Below, in pieces: positions 28,984 to 35,854 of a stretch of 64,000 nt of DNA. A program made the translations under genes and the position numbers. The notes beneath the pieces were generated by a model. The model was not told the origin of the DNA. It saw only the letters and a program-made list of their open reading frames with translations, and ran no database searches. The stretch spans positions 1-64,000 of IMG/VR virus record IMGVR_UViG_3300023174_000162, one strand, 5' to 3'. The stretch is from a virus. The number at the start of each line of letters is the position of its first letter. Position 1 is the stretch's first letter.

Positions 28984-29879
28984 TTATCTTCTTCTGCAAG
29001 TTTCTTAAAGAAGTCTAGTGAGTCATCATCATCATCCAAAGATGGAGCCTTAGGTGCAGCTACAGTTTTGGCTTTTGGTGCAGGTGCTTCACGCTCTTCT
29101 TCAACTACACTATTTTTAGGTGCAGTACCAAGAGCAAGTACCCGATAAAGTTTTGCTTTTAGTTCATCATAAGACTTGAACTTAGAAGGATGAATGAACT
29201 GCTGCAATGAATGCGCAGGACTCTTTGCATACGATTCCCAAACTGCTTCTAGTTGGTCATCATCTTCAAACAATGCTCCTGCTGTATCAAACGAAGAATT
29301 ATCATAATTACGATAACCTTCAACATTACGAATCTTCACTTTAAAGTTAGCACCTTCCCATAGATCAAATGGGTTAATTGGCTTCTCATCTTCAAACTCA
29401 GGATTCATTGCAGCATTTAGTTTATCAAAGATCTTTTTGCCATACTTGAACATCATGACTTTACCTTCATTCTCTGGATGAAGAGTATCTTTGATAACGT
29501 ATACGTTCGAGATGAAAGTCAAACGACGTTTCTGTTTACGAACGATTTCTTTATTGGATTCAACACCTGAATCCCACAACTGTTTGTTGTATTCTCCAAC
29601 TGGATCGTTTTCACCGATAGTTGATAGAGACTTCTCGATGTACCAACCACCAGGACCTTGAAAACCGTGATCCCAAATACGAACGAATGGAACATCTTCG
29701 CCTTCAGGTGCAGGTAGAAAACGAATAACGCTAAAGCCGTTACCAGCTTTATCTACGTCAGGACGCCAGAAATTCTTGTCGTCATCATCGTTTGTGTAGG
29801 TCTTATTTAGTTTGGTAAGCTCTGAGTTGAGCTTTTCGAGAGAGGCTTTTGACTTGCGCTTGAGGTCAGCTAGTGACAT
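28980..29879 (-). CDS. 32: Single-stranded DNA-binding protein gp32
   Basis: 299 residues (T4: 301). The basic LAST-like N-terminus (SLADLKRKSKASLEKLNSEL), the OB core (NGFSVIRFLPAP, WDHGFQGPGGWYIEKSLSTI, NEGKVMMFKYGKKIFDKLNA) and an acidic C-terminal tail (SLDDDDDSLDFFKKLAEEDN) are all in place. T4 binds zinc through H64, C77, C87 and C90. Here H71 remains, but the other positions align with S84, V94 and Y97, and the protein has no cysteine at all. Its role in replication and recombination should stand, with a zinc-free fold. A late promoter lies 69 bp upstream. Confidence 0.94.
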   Translation of the reverse strand: MSLADLKRKSKASLEKLNSELTKLNKTYTNDDDDKNFWRPDVDKAGNGFSVIRFLPAPEGEDVPFVRIWDHGFQGPGGWYIEKSLSTIGENDPVGEYNKQLWDSGVESNKEIVRKQKRRLTFISNVYVIKDTLHPENEGKVMMFKYGKKIFDKLNAAMNPEFEDEKPINPFDLWEGANFKVKIRNVEGYRNYDNSSFDTAGALFEDDDQLEAVWESYAKSPAHSLQQFIHPSKFKSYDELKAKLYRVLALGTAPKNSVVEEEREAPAPKAKTVAAPKAPSLDDDDDSLDFFKKLAEEDN

Positions 29880-29947
29880 ATATGTAACTCCTTATAATTT
29901 GTATGCGTTGTATAATCGTCTTATTCACGTACTCATAATGTACATTT

Positions 29948-29955
29948 TATTTATA
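29948..29955 (-). promoter_or_regulatory. Late promoter for gene 32
   Basis: The minus strand reads TATAAATA, the exact T4 late -10 box, about 70 bp before the gene 32 start. In T4, gene 32 is also transcribed late from its own promoter. No clear -35 is needed for this class. Confidence 0.6.
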
Positions 29956-30456
29956 TTACTTACTTGAGGCGATCGACTGGTTTGCAAAGATAGAATTTGT
30001 GGTAATATGAGGATTCCGTCTTGCTTCGATCTTATCAGTTTCAGCATTATAAACTCTAGTCCTAAGACCTGAACTAGACATTTTGTGATCGCGTTTATTG
30101 AAATATAAAGCGATGTCACGTGATTTACAGATATCCCTACCTGTAAAATTCGTATGTCGATATTCTTCACCAAGAATACGAACATTAATTGGATATGCAC
30201 GAAGGACTTCTTCAAGGTCTGCTTCAGTAATATATGGAATAATCTCATCTACATACTTACATGCAGATAATTGGATGAATCGTTCTGTCAATGTTTGAAT
30301 AGGTTGATTCTTATTATCACGATCAATAGTTGGATCTACCTGTAATCCACAGATTAGATATTCACAATGCTCTTTTGCTTCACGCAACATAAGAATATGA
30401 CCTGCATGTAGAAGATCAAACGTTGATGCTGTAAAACCTATTTTATGCTTCTGCAT
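29956..30456 (-). CDS. Cytidylyltransferase-like nucleotidyltransferase
   Basis: 166 residues. ASTFDLLHAGHILMLREAKE at residues 11-30 has the HxGH signature of the TagD/RfaE-C/NMNAT superfamily, and HKMSSSGLRTRVY near 123-135 is the second nucleotide-binding motif. It should transfer CMP or AMP from a nucleoside triphosphate to a phosphorylated substrate. It lies between genes 59 and 32, an unusual place. The phage also has heptose genes (57836-61665) but no obvious heptose nucleotidyltransferase there, so this could be the missing activating enzyme. Glycerol-3-phosphate or NMN are other possible substrates. Confidence 0.82.
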   Translation of the reverse strand: MQKHKIGFTASTFDLLHAGHILMLREAKEHCEYLICGLQVDPTIDRDNKNQPIQTLTERFIQLSACKYVDEIIPYITEADLEEVLRAYPINVRILGEEYRHTNFTGRDICKSRDIALYFNKRDHKMSSSGLRTRVYNAETDKIEARRNPHITTNSIFANQSIASSK

Positions 30457-31030
30457 AGAACTTCTCCTTTAGAATCTTTCTCATCTTAAACTTATCGTAC
30501 TTTAAGAACGGCCGATATTTGTTCATCTTCATATGTACTCCAGGCCAGATGATTGTATCAGCGATGTTCTTGTCAAAGTATTTAGCGAACTTCAAAATAT
30601 CATCAATGATCACAAATGTGTCTAATGAGATGTTCTTTCGAAGATACTGTTTTAAGATATAAGGATGTTGTCCATCTTCTACTACAAAGTTCTTATTAAG
30701 ATCTTCATGTAACGCATTCAACTCAGTTTTAAAAAGATATGACAAAGACTCTTGTCGTTTCTTCCATTCTAAATAATTAGAATCACCATCATGATGTTCA
30801 TCAAACAGTTGACCAATCCATACTTGAGGATTATCGATGAGATTCACCATTAAGAAGTTCTCTATATCATCTTTCTTAGCGAGCTTATGAAAATAATACT
30901 TATCTTTTCTTGTTTCAAAAGAAGTGACAGACGCATTAGTCTTTCCATTGTACTTGAAGTAGTCATATCCCTTTTGCGTGAAGTGTTGCTTCATCGCCAG
31001 GTATTTCATGTAAGCTTCAAATGGATTCAT
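30443..31030 (-). CDS. 59: Helicase loader gp59
   Basis: 195 residues (T4 gp59 is 217). YMKYLAMKQHFTQKGYDYFK, then RKDKYYFHKLAKKDDIENFL and ISLDTFVIIDDILKFAKYFD follow the gp59 pattern of two helical domains. gp59 loads the gp41 helicase onto gp32-coated forks. It sits in the 33-59-32 order known from T4, overlapping gene 33 by 14 nt and the nucleotidyltransferase by 14 nt. Confidence 0.88.
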   Translation of the reverse strand: MNPFEAYMKYLAMKQHFTQKGYDYFKYNGKTNASVTSFETRKDKYYFHKLAKKDDIENFLMVNLIDNPQVWIGQLFDEHHDGDSNYLEWKKRQESLSYLFKTELNALHEDLNKNFVVEDGQHPYILKQYLRKNISLDTFVIIDDILKFAKYFDKNIADTIIWPGVHMKMNKYRPFLKYDKFKMRKILKEKFYAEA

Positions 31031-31274
31031 TGAATGGAAGTTTTGCTTTCTTTGGAAGATAGTTTAGATTCTCGGCTTCTGCTTGAAGCTTTGATTTTAG
31101 TACCATACTAGATTTAACTATTGATGCTGCTGTTTCAATCTCAATACCGTTCTTTTGAGCTAGATGTACAATAGCATCTAGATACGGTTCTTTAGTTCGT
31201 AATACAAACTCTTCTACTTCTTTGATAAACTTCGAGGACGTGATTACATTTTCCAACTGTTCTTCATGATTCAT
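31017..31274 (-). CDS. 33: Late transcription co-activator gp33
   Basis: 85 residues from ATG 31274, which has AGGA 5 nt upstream; an in-frame TTG at 31289 is less likely. FVLRTKEPYLDAIVHLAQKN, then VKSSMVLKSKLQAEAENLNY resembles gp33 (112 residues in T4), which bridges RNA polymerase, gp55 and the gp45 clamp at late promoters. The position upstream of gene 59 is the T4 order. An early-type promoter lies directly upstream. Confidence 0.8.
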   Translation of the reverse strand: MNHEEQLENVITSSKFIKEVEEFVLRTKEPYLDAIVHLAQKNGIEIETAASIVKSSMVLKSKLQAEAENLNYLPKKAKLPFNESI

Positions 31275-31306
31275 AGTATTCCTAAACAATAAATAACCAT
31301 ATGATT

Positions 31307-31336
31307 ATTATAATCTAACTTACAAAATAAGTACAC
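31307..31336 (-). promoter_or_regulatory. Early-type promoter upstream of gene 33
   Basis: On the minus strand, -35 GTGTAC (31336-31331), an 18-bp spacer and -10 TATAAT (31312-31307). This matches the shared motif found at 12 other places in the window. It would drive 33, 59, the nucleotidyltransferase and 32. A plus-strand AATAAATA at 31288-31295 may serve dps. Confidence 0.75.
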
Positions 31337-31357
31337 ACTTTTAAAAGAGGAATTATT

Positions 31358-31819
31358 ATGGACTTAGTATCTGCAATGAAAGCTGCTCTAGCTGACACAT
31401 ATTCATTTTACCTGAAAGCTCATTACTATCATTGGAACGTAGAAGGACCAGACTTTAAACAATACCATGAACTATTTCAAATGGTTTATGAAATTGCATA
31501 TGGAAGTGTAGACCAATATGGTGAAGAGATTCGTGCTTTAGACGCATATGCACCAGGTTCTTTATCTCGTTTTGCTGAACTAACAAAGATTACAGATGAT
31601 AATACAGTTCCTGTAGCTTTAGAGATGGTAAGACGTTTAGCAGCTTCTAATGATGTAGTATTATCATCCATTGAAACTGCATACGAGTTAGCAGAAGCAG
31701 CGCATCAACACGGTCTAAGTAACTTCTTAGCTGAACGCCAAGATGATCATAGGAAGCTGCGCTGGATGCTCAATGCTACACTAAAAACACAACCATTAGA
31801 ATCAACATCACTAAAATAA
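31358..31819 (+). CDS. dps: Dps-like ferritin
   Basis: 153 residues, a normal Dps length. HYYHWNVEGPDFKQYHELFQ at residues 22-41 and the D52/E56/E57 cluster (VDQYGEEIRALD) give the inter-subunit ferroxidase pattern. Dps dodecamers store iron and protect DNA from peroxide. It stands alone on the plus strand with an AGAGGA ribosome site. Phage-borne dps could protect host or phage DNA during infection, or supply iron; that role is inferred. The family call is strong. Confidence 0.92.
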   Translation: MDLVSAMKAALADTYSFYLKAHYYHWNVEGPDFKQYHELFQMVYEIAYGSVDQYGEEIRALDAYAPGSLSRFAELTKITDDNTVPVALEMVRRLAASNDVVLSSIETAYELAEAAHQHGLSNFLAERQDDHRKLRWMLNATLKTQPLESTSLK

Positions 31820-32044
31820 TTACTTATGATTCATGATGTATGTAATGCATACATCATTCTTAGCTTCACCATAAGCACATTTAATGGCGATTGGATCAAC
31901 ACCTTTTCCAATCGCCATTTCCATATTCTTCGCAAATAGTTCATCTTGTTTAACATTACGGCTATATGTAGCAAGAGAAAAAAATACAACCATAATTACT
32001 ATTGCAGAAATTACTGTAAATAGATTGAGATCTAACTGTTTCAT
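31820..32044 (-). CDS. Small single-span membrane protein
   Basis: 74 residues with one membrane helix (about 8-27: LFTVISAIVIMVVFFSLATY) and a short C-terminal domain with two cysteines (IAIKCAYGEAKNDVCITYI). The start overlaps the stop of the SleB-type hydrolase (ATGA), so the two are co-translated. That pairing hints at a lysis or envelope role. No family name is known to me. Confidence 0.72.
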   Translation of the reverse strand: MKQLDLNLFTVISAIVIMVVFFSLATYSRNVKQDELFAKNMEMAIGKGVDPIAIKCAYGEAKNDVCITYIMNHK

Positions 32045-32583
32045 ATTTTGTACTCCCTCTTCAATTCAGGATCTTTCGATCGTTTATAAAATACATGATT
32101 GCCAATCCTTGCTGTAACATTTAATTTCCAGCCAGGTCTTATATAATTGGCATGATAATACATAGCACCTTTAGTGCTGTCCTCTATATTCTCATAGTTC
32201 ATCATGGCGTAAATAGCAATATTTCTTATCTCATTATATAGAGGAGTTCCTACTATTTTTTTTCTTCTTATCAAGAAACTTTGATCGCAGTACCAAGAAA
32301 ATTGGCATACGCCTGCAGTTTTCTGTTGCACTACTTCACAGATGGTATCTGGAAAAGATGGCGATGAAACACGATTTAATGTTACCATCGCAACAGCAAG
32401 TTTACCTTCATCTGGTTCATAACCAGCTTCAAATAAAATATTCTCTGTCAAACAGTTAACTTGCTTTTTAGCTTCATTAGAAAGCTGATAGTACTCTACA
32501 ACCATTGGTGTTGTTGTATCAGCGGCTGTAAAATTAAATAATAATATTGATAGAATGCTTGTTAATATTAACAATTTACGCAT
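32041..32583 (-). CDS. SleB/CwlJ-type cell wall hydrolase
   Basis: 180 residues. An N-terminal signal peptide (RKLLILTSILSILLFNFTAA) precedes a Hydrolase_2 domain: CLTENILFEAGYEPDEGKLA with the catalytic-type Glu, VAMVTLNRVSSPSFPDTICE, GVCQFSWYCD and GAMYYHANYIRPGW. SleB-family enzymes are lytic transglycosylases acting on peptidoglycan. Export would make it act from the periplasm, perhaps as a second lysin beside the GH19 enzymes. RBS AAGGAG is present. Confidence 0.9.
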   Translation of the reverse strand: MRKLLILTSILSILLFNFTAADTTTPMVVEYYQLSNEAKKQVNCLTENILFEAGYEPDEGKLAVAMVTLNRVSSPSFPDTICEVVQQKTAGVCQFSWYCDQSFLIRRKKIVGTPLYNEIRNIAIYAMMNYENIEDSTKGAMYYHANYIRPGWKLNVTARIGNHVFYKRSKDPELKREYKI

Positions 32584-32604
32584 AGTATCTCCTTAATTAG
32601 TTAG

Positions 32605-32622
32605 GAGAGGGCATACCCTCTC
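32605..32622 (-). terminator. Hairpin between 32632-32904 and the hydrolase gene
   Basis: GAGAGGG-tatg-CCCTCTC on the minus strand is a perfect 7-bp GC-rich stem with a 4-nt loop, just after the 32632-32904 stop. There is no long U run, so it may be an attenuator or an mRNA end rather than a strong terminator. Confidence 0.55.
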
Positions 32623-32631
32623 GTTCCCGGA

Positions 32632-32904
32632 TCAGGTAGACTTTTTGCTAGTAGTCTTTTCTGGAGTAATGTTCGAAACAAAACCATTCAAGATTTGAGC
32701 CTTGTTAATGATATCTGTTTCTGTAGGATAGGCTGGGAAACCTGGATGGTCTGGAGGTGTTTGTCCAGCGTGACGAGCATTTTCAACTTTGACTGACCAG
32801 TCGCTTGAAATTTGCTCACGTCGGCCAAAGTGATCTTCAGCTAACATATCTTTGGCCATTTTTAAAAGTTCGAGGCGAATCTCGAAAGGTGACATATTAC
32901 TCAT
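32632..32904 (-). CDS. Conserved phage protein, unknown function
   Basis: 90 residues. SPFEIRLELLKMAKDMLAED begins a helical N-terminus; the middle is PPDHPGFPAYPTETDIINKA and the tail is basic. I recognise this pattern from small proteins of marine T4-like phages without a known role. The start has AGGAG upstream, and a perfect late promoter box lies 63 bp before it. Confidence 0.75.
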   Translation of the reverse strand: MSNMSPFEIRLELLKMAKDMLAEDHFGRREQISSDWSVKVENARHAGQTPPDHPGFPAYPTETDIINKAQILNGFVSNITPEKTTSKKST

Positions 32905-32966
32905 GTGTTTCTCCTGTGTTATGTGTATGTGATGGTAGTTTTAATCGGATCTACCAACCGATATTT

Positions 32967-32974
32967 TATTTATA
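32967..32974 (-). promoter_or_regulatory. Late promoter before 32632-32904
   Basis: TATAAATA on the minus strand, the T4 late -10 box, sits directly after the pqqA stop codon and about 63 bp before the 32904 start. Confidence 0.6.
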
Positions 32975-32976
32975 TA

Positions 32977-33048
32977 TTAGCGATTCGCAATATACATCGT
33001 GATCTCGAACCCAAAGCGTAGATCAGTTGCTGACGGTTTTGTCCACAT
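32977..33048 (-). CDS. pqqA: PqqA, precursor peptide of pyrroloquinoline quinone
   Basis: A 23-residue ORF, ATG at 33048-33046 with AGGAG 7 nt upstream, and TAA at 32979-32977. It begins MWTKPSATDLRFGFE and ends ITMYIANR. This is the proteobacterial PqqA pattern (MW-K-P---DLR-G-E-T-YI--R) over its whole length, including Glu15 and Tyr19, the two residues PqqE crosslinks to make PQQ. No pqqB-E genes are in the window, so the peptide would feed host enzymes. It lies between the tmRNA and a late promoter. PQQ is the cofactor of methanol and other quinoprotein dehydrogenases. Confidence 0.9.
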   Translation of the reverse strand: MWTKPSATDLRFGFEITMYIANR

Positions 33049-33104
33049 AATTTTCTCCTAGTTATTAATAAAGCTACTACATATAGATCAGTAGTTGAAG
33101 ATGC

Positions 33105-33435
33105 TATAGCAAAAGTTCAACATGAGACCATTAATTCGGACCGACTGATTGGGTGATAAGGACAGTCGGTGAAAACCTCATCTAGAGCTTAAGCTGCTAG
33201 AGCGTAATCGCTATCGTTTGCGTTTACTTGTTTTGCTTGATTTACGGTCATCGCCTACCGTGTTGCCTTCTCTACTATCTCACCCTGTCGAAACCTGGTC
33301 ATCCCCATCAGAAGTACACAATCCCCGCTAGAGCCCTCAGAGGTTTCTTTCATCTAGGACAACTATGCACTTCTGGTGGAGATGGAGGGAATCGAACCCT
33401 CGTCCAGAATGCCTTCGCTTTGAAGGAATTACAAC
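33105..33435 (-). ncRNA. ssrA: Circularly permuted (two-piece) tmRNA
   Basis: On the minus strand the acceptor piece comes first: a GAGGG-TTCGATT-CCCTC T-arm and CATCTCC-A-CCA ending at 33374. A linker of about 67 nt follows, then the coding piece starts at 33306 with GGGGATG and GGTTTCGACAGGG. The two acceptor strands form 7 bp with G3-U70, the alanine identity pair. The tag frame (33221-33189) reads ANDSDYALAA and TAA. The linker ends pair (AGAAGTGCA with TGTACTTCT), as in precursors of permuted tmRNAs. A CCGACTG/CAGTCGG stem follows the tag. Outer ends are estimates. It should rescue stalled ribosomes during infection. Confidence 0.92.
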
Positions 33436-33448
33436 AATTCTTTTTATC

Positions 33449-33550
33449 TTACTTATAAGTTGAACAGTAAAATAATACAATACAAACACCGACCATTAAT
33501 GCTCCAATCAAACCTACAAAATATCCAGCAAAAAAACATGAAGCAGACAT
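33449..33550 (-). CDS. Tiny membrane protein (33 aa)
   Basis: ATG at 33550 overlaps the stop of the next small gene by one base (TAATG). It reads MSASCFFAGYFVGLIGALMV and ends VFLYCSTYK-like (VLFYCSTYK): a single hydrophobic helix. Coupling to the 45-residue gene supports translation; no function is known. Confidence 0.5.
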   Translation of the reverse strand: MSASCFFAGYFVGLIGALMVGVCIVLFYCSTYK

Positions 33551-33687
33551 TATCTAATATAATTACCTGTTGTTACAACGTAAATGAAAAATGCCCAACC
33601 AAAGCGTAAGGCAATATCAAACCAACGTTCGAAATGATCGAGTTTGGTTTTCTTTTTAGGTGTAAGATCGTCTTTAAAGTCTAACAT
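33550..33687 (-). CDS. Small membrane protein (45 aa)
   Basis: MLDFKDDLTPKKKTKLDHFE then a hydrophobic stretch (IALRFGWAFFIYVVTTGNYI). A charged N-terminus and one C-terminal membrane helix are evident. It is followed by the 33-residue gene with an overlapping start. A TATAAT box occurs 18-23 nt upstream on the minus strand. Unknown function. Confidence 0.55.
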   Translation of the reverse strand: MLDFKDDLTPKKKTKLDHFERWFDIALRFGWAFFIYVVTTGNYIR

Positions 33688-33702
33688 AGTTTATTATATA
33701 TC

Positions 33703-34338
33703 CTATTCGTACATAACAGTTGAAGAGTCACCTAGTGCCCATTTAGGATTTGTTTCTACTACATACTTCTTAGTACAAACTTTAAAGTCAGGGAACTTTA
33801 GCTCTTTTGGATTACTCGCTGCATCCATAAAGATACAACGATTATTTGGTTGTGCTGCATATTGACCATTTTCTAGTTCAATAAAATTGAACGACTTATG
33901 ATCTTCAGGCCACTCACTATAACTTGTATCTAATACATTCAAATCAGGTGAAGCATTATCTACAGTGAACATGTAATCTCCACCATAGAACTTCTTATCT
34001 TTAGCATAGAACTTACAGCTTAGATTACGAAGGAATGCTTTTTGAATGACTGCTATATCATAACTAAAACAATCCCAGATCTGTAGAGTATCTAGCTCAA
34101 GAAATTTCTTAGGATCTAGATTTGTATTTCTACTTACATATGCATTCAATGGAAGCTTATCATATAACGCTCCATAGTTGGGAAGATACGCCTCAATACG
34201 AAATGCTTGACTACGAAGACTTTTGATAGAAACCCAAATGCAAGGTTCGTATTCTCCGTGTCCTTTCTGAAAATCGTATAAAAATTCCTTTCTGACAAAA
34301 CAATGTACAGGTGGAATATTTGCTACTAAAAATGACAT
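33703..34338 (-). CDS. Conserved phage protein, unknown function
   Basis: 211 residues. VANIPPVHCFVRKEFLYDFQ, then GHGEYEPCIWVSIKSLRSQA and AYLPNYGALYDKLPLNAYVS form a conserved N-terminal block I have seen in marine phage genomes without a function. The C-terminus contains GQYAAQPNNRCIFMDAASNP and ETNPKWALGDSSTVMYE. No membrane helix or known catalytic motif is seen. Confidence 0.75.
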   Translation of the reverse strand: MSFLVANIPPVHCFVRKEFLYDFQKGHGEYEPCIWVSIKSLRSQAFRIEAYLPNYGALYDKLPLNAYVSRNTNLDPKKFLELDTLQIWDCFSYDIAVIQKAFLRNLSCKFYAKDKKFYGGDYMFTVDNASPDLNVLDTSYSEWPEDHKSFNFIELENGQYAAQPNNRCIFMDAASNPKELKFPDFKVCTKKYVVETNPKWALGDSSTVMYE

Positions 34339-34355
34339 AGTTTGCTCCAGTAAGA

Positions 34356-34454
34356 ACTATTCAGGGCCTCCCAGAGAGGCCCGGACCGTGGTTGATGTAT
34401 TTCTATATGACCTACCGTGCCCGGACATCTCTGGGAGGCTCCGACCGGAGTCGG
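34356..34454 (-). ncRNA. GC-rich structured intergenic element A
   Basis: A 12-bp perfect inverted repeat (GCCTCCCAGAGA at 34366-34377, TCTCTGGGAGGC at 34428-34439) encloses 50 nt, followed by a CCGAC-CGGA-GTCGG hairpin. It is strikingly GC-rich inside an AT-rich genome. It shares an (A)NNATTC plus GGCCTCC/CCAG-rich start with elements at 36838 and 51257. The strand of function is unknown; transcription from the flanking genes is on the minus strand. Confidence 0.5.
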
Positions 34455-34478
34455 AGTTAACTATCTGATAACTACAGA

Positions 34479-34742
34479 TTAGTTAAAAGGTTGATAACCC
34501 ATGCTCGAGAGTGTTGCGTAACCAGCTGCAACTACTGCACGTGTAGGCTTACCAAGACGATACTTGATACGCTGTTCACCTTTTGAGTTTGTCGACTTGT
34601 TTGCATAAACAGCAAAACCTTCAGTGCGTAGTTGATGCACAAGCGCTGAAGGATTACCAACTTGGAAACGTGCTTGGATCTGTTTAGCTGTCAAGTCTTC
34701 ACCATTTTGAAGAGCTTCAAGAACACGATCAATCTTAGTCAT
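34479..34742 (-). CDS. Small winged-helix-like protein
   Basis: 87 residues from ATG 34742, with GGAG 9 nt upstream; a longer in-frame start at 34757 lacks an RBS. TKIDRVLEALQNGEDLTAKQ, then IQARFQVGNPSALVHQLRTE reads as a helix-turn-helix, followed by a beta hairpin (AVYANKSTNSKGEQRIKYRL). Similar small proteins are common in marine phages. It may be a DNA-binding regulator, but targets are unknown. Confidence 0.75.
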   Translation of the reverse strand: MTKIDRVLEALQNGEDLTAKQIQARFQVGNPSALVHQLRTEGFAVYANKSTNSKGEQRIKYRLGKPTRAVVAAGYATLSSMGYQPFN

Positions 34743-34784
34743 AAGAAAAAACTCCATATTAAATTGTGACCCGCTGATTATATA

Positions 34785-34823
34785 TCTGTCGGAAACCGCG
34801 GGATCACTTTAGTTTCCGACAGA
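34785..34823 (-). terminator. 12-bp stem hairpin after the DUF932 gene
   Basis: TCTGTCGGAAAC and GTTTCCGACAGA form a perfect 12-bp stem around a 15-nt loop, 11 bp beyond the stop of 34834-35775. It is likely a transcript end or stabilising hairpin; no long U tract follows. Confidence 0.6.
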
Positions 34824-34833
34824 TGATTTGAAT

Positions 34834-35775
34834 TTATGCTACTTCTGCAAATTCTACTGCATTCTCGAGAGCTTTGATTTTCTTGTCTCGAGTTGTACCA
34901 TACCAACTGTTGTAAACTCGGGTATCTTGATCACGACCAAGATGGTGGTCACAGAGGTAAGTAACTGCATTGAAAGCCTGCCACCAAGAACCGCGTGCAA
35001 AGTTTGCACCTGGCTGAGATTCCATAACTTCCAAGCATGCTTTTGCATTCTTCGAGATCTTCGCTTCATCGCCTTTGGCGTTCGAAGTCATCGGGAATAC
35101 AGAGTTGAAGTACTCAATCAGAGAATCAGATTTGTAGAAGCGAGTACCCAAGAACTGAGCCATCTCCTTGTACTGATCCAGCTTGTCTTTAGCAATACCA
35201 AGAGCAAGCTTTGCCTGATTTGCATCGAAGACATTACGATGCGACATGTTGAACTGCATTTCTGCTTTCTGATTTAAAGACAGAGTCAACGTGTTATTAC
35301 ATACAACTCGGATTGGAGTGAAACGAATATCAATCGATTTACCAAATTGATGTGGATTAGTGAAAAGCAAGTAGCTATCCACTTGATCACCTTTAAACAA
35401 GTCGAAGGATTCCTTGACCTTAGCCAAAGCCCAAACAACTTTACCATTCTTCAGAGATCCAGCAGTATGCATCTCCATATCACCAGCATGAACGAAGTCA
35501 TTAAAGAATTCAAATGCTGTTTCGTTTTGAACAGGATTCCATGAATCGGAAACCATAGTGAGGATGCTCATGTCGTTATCACGAACGAGAGCTTCAGTAC
35601 CAGTAGCAACTTTCTTGCCACCCATTTCTACAAACGCGGGAACTTTGTGTACTTCCCAATCAAGACCAGCTTTTTCCAACATCTGTGCAGGAGAAAGATC
35701 GTTAGGAACTTTCTCGCCCAGACCATGCCAAGGTACTTCACCAGCGTATGCCATTGTTTCAATTAAGTGTGCCAT
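34834..35775 (-). CDS. DUF932 / phage-plasmid-like protein (TIGR03299 type)
   Basis: 313 residues. AYAGEVPWHGLGEKVPNDLS near the N-terminus, VSDSWNPVQNETAFEFFNDF and DIRFTPIRVVCNNTLTLSLN are hallmarks of this widespread phage and plasmid family, whose biochemical function is not established. The C-terminus has GSWWQAFNAVTYLCDHHLGR. It follows an early-type promoter and is therefore probably expressed early and strongly. Confidence 0.88.
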   Translation of the reverse strand: MAHLIETMAYAGEVPWHGLGEKVPNDLSPAQMLEKAGLDWEVHKVPAFVEMGGKKVATGTEALVRDNDMSILTMVSDSWNPVQNETAFEFFNDFVHAGDMEMHTAGSLKNGKVVWALAKVKESFDLFKGDQVDSYLLFTNPHQFGKSIDIRFTPIRVVCNNTLTLSLNQKAEMQFNMSHRNVFDANQAKLALGIAKDKLDQYKEMAQFLGTRFYKSDSLIEYFNSVFPMTSNAKGDEAKISKNAKACLEVMESQPGANFARGSWWQAFNAVTYLCDHHLGRDQDTRVYNSWYGTTRDKKIKALENAVEFAEVA

Positions 35776-35805
35776 AATTTATATCCTTCATCAAGTTAGA
35801 ATGCT

Positions 35806-35835
35806 ATTATATATTACTGCTAAAAATAAGTACAC
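35806..35835 (-). promoter_or_regulatory. Early-type promoter before the DUF932 gene
   Basis: -35 GTGTAC, 18-bp spacer and -10 TATAAT on the minus strand, 31 bp before the start at 35775. Upstream, GTCAAAAAGAAAC precedes the -35, as it does at the 36739 and 43724 promoters. Confidence 0.75.
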
Positions 35836-35854
35836 TGTTTCTTTTTGACAACAG

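Noticed and set aside
29925-30248. 107-codon minus-strand ORF
   Set aside because: Overlaps the nucleotidyltransferase in another frame, without a ribosome site.
33228-33458. 76-codon plus-strand ORF
   Set aside because: Lies entirely over the tmRNA gene on the opposite strand.
34453-34479. Integrase attachment site
   Set aside because: Inverted repeats here are hairpins of element A; no integrase or tRNA-end duplication is seen and the phage appears to be lytic.
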